Positions 31,001 to 40,658 of a stretch of 64,000 bases of DNA are shown one piece after another. The stretch lies in the NCBI GenBank assembly GCA_013298775.1, contig JAAFIV010000026.1, positions 1-64,000 on the forward strand. The letters run 5' to 3'. The DNA is from Ignavibacteria bacterium. GTDB taxonomy: Bacteria > Bacteroidota > Ignavibacteria > Kapaibacteriales > UBA4661. Within the stretch, counting starts at the first letter, position 1. Each line of letters begins with the position of its first letter. The notes beneath the pieces are model-generated. The model was not told where the DNA came from. It did no database searches and saw only the letters and a program-made list of their open reading frames with translations. The position numbers were made by a program, and so were the translations under genes.

Positions 31001-32638
31001 TTACATGATTTGATATTCCGCAATTTTCATCATGTAAATAAGCAGAGCATCTAATCTGGCTTTGACGGTATTCTTCTTGATTGGGTCAAGTGGTGTTAGT
31101 AAGTACGCATTCCATTCTTCGCTCCAGATGTAGCGATTATCTGTCCATACCGAACTTGACTTTGGGTTTGACATTAGAATAGTATGCACAAGGTAATCCT
31201 TCTGGTCATCGGTTAAATCAATTGCATAAAAATGCTCAGTAAAATTTTCCACAACTATATCTGCAGTAGCAAAACGTGGAGTAGGAAGCGATTCCAAAAA
31301 TTTTACTGAATCAAAGGGCATAAAGACTGTGTCTCTTGAGAGTCTCCATCCTTTTACAAAATAGTCCGTAAATTTCCCTCGTAGCGGCATGGTTGCTGTA
31401 TTTATCCATGTTTGATAGAAGAGAGGCTCTTGATAATATGCTTGCCAGCCAGCAACATTCGGCAAGCCGAAAATATCTTGTTGCAGTACCGCCAAGGTTT
31501 GGAGAACCCCCCCCGTATTTGAGCTGCCATACCAGAATGTATTGTACTCGTTTAACAGTGTTTGGAGGGTCGTTGGTACCGGAATCGTGTACATTGGAGA
31601 TTTTGTTGAGCGAAATGCACCAACAATCAAATCCAACGGCGTTTTTATCATGCAGCCAACGATTTTTTCATCGAAGAAATGTATGCTGCCAAAAAGTGCG
31701 CGGAGAACAGGTTTGATTTCATAGCCACTATCGCGGAAAATCTTTGCAAGTGGCTTGATGAATTCGTTGGTAATAGCTGGCGTAATGTTAGAATTAACAA
31801 AAAAGCGATAGAATTTTGAAACAATGTATTCCGACGTTGCATTCTGTTTGAAAATCATTGTAAGCATATCATCAATCTCTGCCAGACCATCCGCTTCTGT
31901 CGTTCCTGTTCGTCCTGTAATGATGGTATTTTGGTATGCTGCCGAGAATTGTTTGTTCTTATTATCATGCAGTGCAGGGCGAAATCTGGAAGTAACCGTA
32001 TCATTTACATCTATCCAGCCCGTGAGTACCCGTGCAGCAGCTTTTACGTCATCTTCGGTGTACGTCGTATAATTTCCTTGCGAAATCTCTGGACCTTTAC
32101 CAATCGTAAATAATTCTTGCAGTTCACGTGCATAGTTTTCTTGCGGCGCACCAGCTACATTCCGATTACCATTCAAATAAACCAGCATTGCGGGGTCAAT
32201 AGTAATCTCGCGGACGAAGGTTTTGAAATTGCCAAGAACGTTTCTGCGCAAGGTTTGATGCTGCTTGTAGAGATACCGTGTGTCATTCACTGCCCCAAAG
32301 GTAGAGACAAAATGATTATGCCAGAAAACCGTCATTTTTTCTGTAATTGATAGCGACTCATTCGCCATACGGCTAATCCACCATGCTTTCGTATGATTGT
32401 TGTACTCTCCTTCTGCTTGCGAGCGAGATGTATTACCAATCCATGTCGTACTTTGACCAGGTATAGTAGGCGGTGGCGGTGCTGGCTGGTCTTTAAGCAA
32501 AGTATCAAGTGCTTGGTCAATCGTTTTTCCCGTGAGCGCGGTAATGTCTGTACGGGAAGCACCGAACATAGTCCGCCGGAGCAGATGTTCTGCGGCTTTA
32601 GCGGTCAGTGGTGCGGAATATTTGTCTAAGAGAGGCAT
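31001..32638 (-). CDS. DUF1800-family protein
   Basis: AAEHLLRRTMFGASRTDI, MTVFWHNHFVST, ENYARELQELFTIG, VLTGW. Confidence 0.92.
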   Translation of the reverse strand: MPLLDKYSAPLTAKAAEHLLRRTMFGASRTDITALTGKTIDQALDTLLKDQPAPPPPTIPGQSTTWIGNTSRSQAEGEYNNHTKAWWISRMANESLSITEKMTVFWHNHFVSTFGAVNDTRYLYKQHQTLRRNVLGNFKTFVREITIDPAMLVYLNGNRNVAGAPQENYARELQELFTIGKGPEISQGNYTTYTEDDVKAAARVLTGWIDVNDTVTSRFRPALHDNKNKQFSAAYQNTIITGRTGTTEADGLAEIDDMLTMIFKQNATSEYIVSKFYRFFVNSNITPAITNEFIKPLAKIFRDSGYEIKPVLRALFGSIHFFDEKIVGCMIKTPLDLIVGAFRSTKSPMYTIPVPTTLQTLLNEYNTFWYGSSNTGGVLQTLAVLQQDIFGLPNVAGWQAYYQEPLFYQTWINTATMPLRGKFTDYFVKGWRLSRDTVFMPFDSVKFLESLPTPRFATADIVVENFTEHFYAIDLTDDQKDYLVHTILMSNPKSSSVWTDNRYIWSEEWNAYLLTPLDPIKKNTVKARLDALLIYMMKIAEYQIM

Positions 32639-33212
32639 AACGAGATTCTCCAAAACAAGGTCAAATGAAAAATAAGATAGTGTTTATTGTGTGCGTTTGC
32701 ATGAGCGACGGAGGGAAATCTACAAGAATTAGACCAATTCTGTGAGCGAAATATTCACGTGGGGTGTGATGGCTGTTCGGACGGGCGTTTTTGTGCAGAA
32801 AAGGCAAGGGGAAATCACATTGCCACGATATTCTTCGAGGTCTGGTGTGAGATGTTCACCGCCCACGTGAGCGAAAAAACGCCTAAAAAGCGCGTCATTT
32901 CTTCCTCCGTGAGCAATGAGCATCCCACGCGACCACCCCGAATATACCCTGACAACTTCCTTGACAATTTCTTTTCTATCAAAACCCTTGCCGTTCTTGC
33001 TGAAGGAACGGGGAAAACACTACCTATCCTACGTGTGCCGTTCCGATACGCTTGCTTGCTGTGCTGTCTCATCGTGGAGAACAGTATCGGAATCCAATAT
33101 GAGTCGAAAAACGAAGACGTGCTTGCTTGCTAGAAGAGAAAAACAAGAGAAATGGAAAAGAGTTACACAGGAAACGTATTTTTTTTATGCAGGTCTCATG
33201 GTAATTGCACTC

Positions 33213-33329
33213 ATTCGCCCCCTTGATAAAGGGGGAACGGGGGATTTTGTCGCATATGCGCGAGCAAGGAGTGCTGGAGACCGCACAAAACCGTAAATCC
33301 CCCGTTCCCCCTTTATCAAGGGGGCGAAT
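33213..33329. repeat. Family F double-palindrome element
   Basis: ATTCGCCCCCTTGATAAAGGGGGAACGGGGGATT ... AATCCCCCGTTCCCCCTTTATCAAGGGGGCGAAT, perfect inverted arms. Confidence 0.95.
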
Positions 33330-33606
33330 TCGACAACATTCCGTTGCTTTCGTGATTGCTTCGAGTAACTCGTTGCGAAGATGTGTGGCTGCCAAACTGT
33401 CATTTTATCCTGCCAGCTTGGCAGCCGCACCACATCTTGCTCCTGAGCGATTCTGCCAAATTGACGCAGCATTCTCATTTCCCTGTCAAAATGGCACGAA
33501 ACCCGCATCAAAACTGCCATTGAAACACTTTGGCACGTTTTTCGTAAATATCTCCTGCGAAAGCAAATCAATACATTCCCATCAACATTTCTCAAGGAGA
33601 CGCACC

Positions 33607-34083
33607 ATGCGCAATTTCTCATATAACTTCGACCCGCGTGATTTCCAACGCTTCCAAAATGCTGCTGAAACGGTCGCTGACCGCCTCGGTGATTTCTTCA
33701 ACGAGATGAACAAAAACATCAATGTTGATGTGGACATCACCAAGCAGAAACACGGCGTAAAATCTCGCATTGACGTTATCGAAGACGAAAACAACGTGTA
33801 CGTTCATGCAGAACTTCCAGGCATCGCAAAAGAAGATGTTTCGGTATCGGTAAGCGAGGAAAAAGTCCTCACCATTAAAGCAAATAAGCGTCGTTTGTAC
33901 GATGACAATGTTCGCTCTATCCGCAACGAACGCGCCTTTGGCGAATACACCCGCAATATCACGATTGAGCAAGAAATCAAAACGGACAGCATCTCCGCAA
34001 CCTTCCGCGATGGCGTTCTCACCATCACGCTTCCGAAGCCGGAATCTGCTCGTCCGAAAACAGTAAACATCAACATTCAATAA
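33607..34083 (+). CDS. Hsp20/alpha-crystallin small heat-shock protein
   Basis: VYVHAELPGIAKEDVSVSVSEEKVLTIKANK...GVLTITLPKPE. Confidence 0.95.
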   Translation: MRNFSYNFDPRDFQRFQNAAETVADRLGDFFNEMNKNINVDVDITKQKHGVKSRIDVIEDENNVYVHAELPGIAKEDVSVSVSEEKVLTIKANKRRLYDDNVRSIRNERAFGEYTRNITIEQEIKTDSISATFRDGVLTITLPKPESARPKTVNINIQ

Positions 34084-34118
34084 ACACACTCAACATTTTT
34101 TCATAAGGAATTACCACA

Positions 34119-34619
34119 ATGGCAACAAGCATCTATCATCCAATGAACCGCGTTATCAACGAATTGAACCTCCGCATCAACAATATGCCGCGCTATGCTG
34201 GCGAAGTTGTGCAAATCGCAAATGCGTACGTTCCGAAAATGGACGTGGTTTTGAACAACGCTTTTAATAACGGTGTCCTTGGCAATATCGTTCTCGCGCC
34301 CCGCGTGGATGCGATTGAAGATACAGCAGCATACATCATCGTTGCAGAGCTTGCGGGCGTTGCAAAAGAAGATGTAACAATTACCGTAAAAGAGCGCGTT
34401 CTCACGATTGCTGGCGAGAAAAAACGCCCAGCAAGCGCAGAAAATATACAATTCCTTGCAAAAGGTCGTCGCTTCGGCAAATTCGAGCGTTCATTTGAAT
34501 TGCCAGAAAATGCCACTGCAGACGGCATCAAAGCTGAATTTGCACATGGTCTCTTGACCTTGACCGTACCAAAAGTTGCTGCAAAACAACCAGAAACTAT
34601 CACGGTTGCGATTCAATAA
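34119..34619 (+). CDS. Hsp20 small heat-shock protein, paralogue 2
   Basis: AYIIVAELAGVAKEDVTITVKERVLTIAGEKK...GLLTLTVPK. Confidence 0.93.
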   Translation: MATSIYHPMNRVINELNLRINNMPRYAGEVVQIANAYVPKMDVVLNNAFNNGVLGNIVLAPRVDAIEDTAAYIIVAELAGVAKEDVTITVKERVLTIAGEKKRPASAENIQFLAKGRRFGKFERSFELPENATADGIKAEFAHGLLTLTVPKVAAKQPETITVAIQ

Positions 34620-34639
34620 GAGCAGCAATCTTTAGCATG

Positions 34640-34679
34640 GAAGCGGTGTTGATTCACCACATTTTATCAACACCGCTTC
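34640..34679 (+). terminator. Intercistronic terminator-like hairpin
   Basis: GAAGCGGTGTTGAT-TCACCACATTTT-ATCAACACCGCTTC, 14-bp perfect stem. Confidence 0.7.
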
Positions 34680-34756
34680 GTTGCTTGATACTTCTCCTCA
34701 ACTCACCTTTCACACTACCACAACGATTTATTCACTTTTTTGGAGGTCATTGCAGA

Positions 34757-35461
34757 ATGAATTCCGAAACAAACCCAGTAAACACTATGGAATCTCAAAC
34801 AGAATTTCAAACAGAACAAACAACACCAAACACGCAAGCGGCAGAAGCCGTACAAGCGGCTGGTGTAGCGGTTGGTAAAGCGGTCAATCACACGGTTAAT
34901 CAGGTTGTAAACGAAGCGCGTAGCACGTTCCAACGCTTCGAGGCGTTCCGTGAATTAGAGCGCATCAGCAATGAAGTTGGCAGCAAAGTGAGCAGCCAAG
35001 CAAGCTCATTCTTCACCCGCGAATCGCTTACAAACCTCTTGAATACAGACTTCATTGGCGGAACAGCTCTCAGCGAAGTAGCAAAGCGTTTCACAATGGG
35101 TAATCTTATTCAAAACCCGATTTCGGTGCCGTTTTCACTCCGCGCCGATGTTGCTGAAGACCACGACAACGTGTATATGCACCTCGAACTTCCGGGCATC
35201 GAAAAAGAACACGTAAGCGTGAACGTCAGCAATGACCGCGTTCTCACCATCAAAGGCGAGCGCAAAAATGAGTTCAAAGAAGAAGGTAAATCCTTCCTTC
35301 GCATGGAACGCAGCTATGGCTCATTCGAGCGCAGCTTCACGCTTCCAGCAAATGTGAAAACAGACAGCATCAATGCGCAGTTTGAGCATGGTGTTCTCAG
35401 CCTTACGCTTCCAAAAACGGAAGAATCAAAGCCAAAAATGATTGCAATTGAAGTAAAGTAA
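34757..35461 (+). CDS. Hsp20 small heat-shock protein, paralogue 3, with long N-terminal extension
   Basis: VYMHLELPGIEKEHVSVNVSNDRVLTIKGERK...GVLSLTLPK; TGGAGG before ATG 34757. Confidence 0.93.
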   Translation: MNSETNPVNTMESQTEFQTEQTTPNTQAAEAVQAAGVAVGKAVNHTVNQVVNEARSTFQRFEAFRELERISNEVGSKVSSQASSFFTRESLTNLLNTDFIGGTALSEVAKRFTMGNLIQNPISVPFSLRADVAEDHDNVYMHLELPGIEKEHVSVNVSNDRVLTIKGERKNEFKEEGKSFLRMERSYGSFERSFTLPANVKTDSINAQFEHGVLSLTLPKTEESKPKMIAIEVK

Positions 35462-35477
35462 TTGCATCTACTGTTCC

Positions 35478-35585
35478 CTCGTCGGGCGGCTGTTATCACA
35501 AGCACAGTAGCCGTCCGGCGGGTGCTGTGTAAGCGGCTCACCCGCCGGACGGCAGCGTACTGGCACTCCTCAGCCGCCCGACGAG
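35478..35585. repeat. Family D GC-rich double-palindrome element
   Basis: CTCGTCGGGCGGCTG...CCGTCCGGCGGGT...ACCCGCCGGACGG...CAGCCGCCCGACGAG. Confidence 0.85.
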
Positions 35586-35967
35586 AGTACGTGAATAGCA
35601 GTAAGATAATTGCAGGAATATGATTGCCGCGTGGCGATTTTTTGGTAAATTGAAGGCTGTTTTGCAAATGCTTCCACGTACATTTTTACAACGAGCATTT
35701 GCATGAAAAGGTAAGTTTCACAAACGACAGGTTTTGAATGAAGAATGGTTTTCTCTGTGCTGTGGGAAGTTTTTTATTTGACTTCTTCAACGGCACACCG
35801 CCCCAGCAATCAAGCCCTCTTTGCAAACACGATTCCTTGCTTTTTGGCGATGGATTCTTAGCACAAGCGGAAGATTAGCGAAAGAGGCGGCAAAGAGAAC
35901 AAAAGATTTATCCGCACCCTGCTTCACAAGCAAGCATTCATGCGGCATCCGTGAAAAGACACCACCA

Positions 35968-36035
35968 ACATTACGGATGACGGCTTACACGAAACGCACG
36001 TAACGGTGCAGCTTGTAGGCGGTCATCCGTAATGT
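35968..36035. repeat. Palindromic element upstream of the HEPN ORF (family I)
   Basis: ACATTACGGATGACGGCTTACA...TTGTAGGCGGTCATCCGTAATGT; outer 14 bp perfect; inner GCAC/GTGC. Confidence 0.8.
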
Positions 36036-36060
36036 GCGTAAAAGACGAAAAGGTAGGATT

Positions 36061-36438
36061 ATGAAAGAATCGTTTATTGCGCGAGCAAAAGAGAATATCC
36101 TCGATGCAGAAATAGCCTTCAACGGCGGCAGATACAATGCTTGTGCGAACCGTGCATATTACGCGGCGTTTCATGCGGCGATTGCGGCACTCAAGCACTT
36201 CGGGCATACACCGCCGAGTATTGATCATTCGCCTGTTAGTGGGAATTTTAGCAAATATCTTATCCATGAGCGGAAAGTATTTCCCTCAACGATAACAAAT
36301 GAACTAAAAGAAATCATGAAGATTCGTGGCAAAGCGGATTACAGCGAGACAGGAATTGGCAAGCAACTCGCCGCAGCACAGCTAAAACGTGCAACAATTT
36401 TTGTTCATCTTGTACTACAAAAAATTGAAGAACCATGA
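36061..36438 (+). CDS. HEPN-domain protein
   Basis: FIARAKENILDAEIAFNGGRYNACANRAYYAAFHAAIAALKHFG typical HEPN. Confidence 0.85.
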   Translation: MKESFIARAKENILDAEIAFNGGRYNACANRAYYAAFHAAIAALKHFGHTPPSIDHSPVSGNFSKYLIHERKVFPSTITNELKEIMKIRGKADYSETGIGKQLAAAQLKRATIFVHLVLQKIEEP

Positions 36439-36776
36439 AAACTAAACACGACATTGCTGAATTTCGCAAGATGATGGTTTCTGCTGAGGGCAGAATGAAT
36501 CATCGGCAGCAGGAGTTTGCCGATGAGTTATTCCAGACCGTGAAAGCGCAGTATCCCGAAATTGAGTTTATTTCCTACGCGCTCAATCCCGATGATAAAC
36601 AACACGTTTGGATTTGGGTAGAAGCCCCTATGAGCGAAGAACGCGAGATGGAACTGATGTCATTTATTTCGCCGAGAGAAGGTGAAATTTTCATGGAATA
36701 CGGCTACGATCTTTCCATTATGACCTACAATACACTCGTGGACATTCCCTTGTATGGCAGCCTGGAAGCAGCGTAA
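36435..36776 (+). CDS. Uncharacterised partner of HEPN protein
   Basis: 113 aa; ATGA overlap with HEPN ORF; no MNT GSxxxG motif. Confidence 0.7.
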   Translation: MKTKHDIAEFRKMMVSAEGRMNHRQQEFADELFQTVKAQYPEIEFISYALNPDDKQHVWIWVEAPMSEEREMELMSFISPREGEIFMEYGYDLSIMTYNTLVDIPLYGSLEAA

Positions 36777-36790
36777 AAACTACATTTTAA

Positions 36791-38755
<1,965 letters not shown>

Positions 38756-38785
38756 GGCGTGAAGGTGTGTATGCACCTTTGCAGG

Positions 38786-38836
38786 AAAAAGCCCTGTATG
38801 CAAGATATTGTCTTGTGTACAGGGCTTTTAGTTTTT
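38786..38836 (+). terminator. Terminator after dnaK
   Basis: AAAAGCCCTGTATGCAAGATATTGTCTTGTGTACAGGGCTTTTAGTTTTT. Confidence 0.85.
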
Positions 38837-38984
38837 ATATATGCGGCAGATATGAGTGTTTGCAATAAAAAACGTCTTCCGTGAAATGTATTCATCTTCC
38901 TGCGAAATGTTTACGTGTAAGGCATACAATAAGCTGTACCTTTGTGCCAATACATCGTTTCATCAATCATTAACAAACCACATC

Positions 38985-39398
38985 ATGAATGAACGAACAA
39001 CATGGAAAAAAGTGCTTACCGCATTATTGGTTTTTCAAATTCTGGTAGCATTTTCTCTTGGAACGCTGGCGTTGGTCAATTTCCCGATGCTCATTGAACA
39101 ATTTGGGTCGAAATTCCAGTCTGACATGGGCATTTTGCGGCTCATTGTAGCCTATAACCTCTTCCTGTCGGTGAGCATCTGCGCATGGAGTGTGATCTGG
39201 ATTCGCAAAGGTAATATCGCCGGAATTCAAGCGGGTACAACCGTTGGCTTCCTCATATTTGTTGTGAGTATGATTGTCTTTATTCTTTTTGACAGAATTG
39301 ATATGTTCTATTTTGATAGTATTCGCGCCTTTTTAATGGTCGTTTTTGGCGTACTTGCTTATCGTGAGCAAATGAAGCACCAAATACTTATTTCTTAA
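38985..39398 (+). CDS. Small integral membrane protein
   Basis: Four hydrophobic segments from MNERTTWKKVLTALLVFQILVAF. Confidence 0.6.
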   Translation: MNERTTWKKVLTALLVFQILVAFSLGTLALVNFPMLIEQFGSKFQSDMGILRLIVAYNLFLSVSICAWSVIWIRKGNIAGIQAGTTVGFLIFVVSMIVFILFDRIDMFYFDSIRAFLMVVFGVLAYREQMKHQILIS

Positions 39399-39402
39399 CT
39401 CA

Positions 39403-40305
39403 ATGACTACCTTCCATCACACAAAAAGCATTTCCGAAGTTCATCAATTCTTTGGAATAAAGCCACCTGCGCATCCACTGATTACGATTATTAGGGAGTG
39501 GCCGGGAGTGGAGTTCGATTTTACGAATATCAAAATGACGAGCGATTTGTACATCATTGGCTGTAAGGGAGGAACAGGCTCTCTGCGGTATGGGCGAAAT
39601 ACCTACGACTTTGAAGAAGGAACGATGGTATTCACCTCGCCCAAACAAGCCATAACGATTGATAGGGTTGATGAGCATAGTAGTTACGCGGGCTGGACGA
39701 TTCTTTTTCATCCCAATTTGATTCGTAAATCTGAGCTGGGCAGAACTATCAATGAATATGCTTTTTTTGAGTATGCTGTCCACGAGGCACTGCATGTGTC
39801 CGAAAAAGAAAAGCAAATCCTGAGCGATTTTGTTGGACATATTGAAATCGAAATCAACCAAAACATTGATAAACACTCGCAAGAGTTGATTATTACTAAC
39901 GTTCAGTCTATTCTCAAATACTGCCAACGCTTTTACGACCGACAGTTTTTTACCCGCACGAATCTGAATAAAGATTACGTCATGCGTTTTGAGCAATATT
40001 TGGAAGAATACTTCTCTTCTGAAAATTTGACGGAAAAAGGTTTGCCGACTGTTGCTGAATGCGGTGAAGCACTCAATATGTCCGCAGGGTATTTGAGTGA
40101 TGTACTCAAAGCAGAAACAGGCAGAAGTGCGAAAGACCACATCCATGATTGTATCATCGAACGAGCCAAAACCTTATTGCTCGGCTCGAATACTTCTGTG
40201 AGTGAAATTGCTTTTGGATTAGGTTTTGAATACCCCCAACATTTTACAAAATTATTTAAGGCGAAAACGGGTTTCAATCCATCGGATTACAGAAGAAGTA
40301 ATTGA
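39403..40305 (+). CDS. AraC-family transcriptional regulator
   Basis: C-terminal NMSAGYLSDVLKAETGRSAKDHIHDCIIERAKTLLLGSNTSVSEIAFGLGFEYPQHFTKLFKAKTGFNPSDYR. Confidence 0.95.
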   Translation: MTTFHHTKSISEVHQFFGIKPPAHPLITIIREWPGVEFDFTNIKMTSDLYIIGCKGGTGSLRYGRNTYDFEEGTMVFTSPKQAITIDRVDEHSSYAGWTILFHPNLIRKSELGRTINEYAFFEYAVHEALHVSEKEKQILSDFVGHIEIEINQNIDKHSQELIITNVQSILKYCQRFYDRQFFTRTNLNKDYVMRFEQYLEEYFSSENLTEKGLPTVAECGEALNMSAGYLSDVLKAETGRSAKDHIHDCIIERAKTLLLGSNTSVSEIAFGLGFEYPQHFTKLFKAKTGFNPSDYRRSN

Positions 40306-40331
40306 TAGCTCATTATATGCGCCTCTGCGCT

Positions 40332-40382
40332 AAAAAAGCCCTGTACACAAGATTACATCGTATGTACAGGGCTTTTAGTTTT
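40332..40382 (+). terminator. Terminator after AraC gene, similar to the dnaK terminator
   Basis: AAAAAAGCCCTGTACACAAGATTACATCGTATGTACAGGGCTTTTAGTTTTT. Confidence 0.85.
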
Positions 40383-40415
40383 TGATAGGGGAGCAAATTT
40401 TGTAACTGGTCAGGT

Positions 40416-40540
40416 GTCTTCCCGTCCTACGCTTTCGTAAGCCTAGAATAGGTTTCATGGTAATGCTGTCGCAGTAATGTGTTTCCCAGAAAAATATCAC
40501 CGTGAAACCCTACCGTTCAGAAACAGTAGGACGAGAAGAC
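40416..40540. repeat. Family B double-palindrome element, copy 2
   Basis: GTCTTCCCGTCCTACGCTTTCGTAAGCCTAGAATAGG...CCTACCGTTCAGAAACAGTAGGACGAGAAGAC. Confidence 0.9.
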
Positions 40541-40658
40541 CAGACGAGTTGCAAATCAAGTAAACAATGCAATAGTTCCGCATACCTCTTCCTATGTCTC
40601 GCATGAGGGTAGTTTGGATATGGCAATTTTGCATTCAATGAGTGAGCTGTTACTGTAT

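Noticed and set aside
33205-33606. N-terminal extension of the first Hsp20 ORF
   Set aside because: Runs through the family F palindrome; the Hsp20 start at 33607 follows a good AAGGAG-type site.
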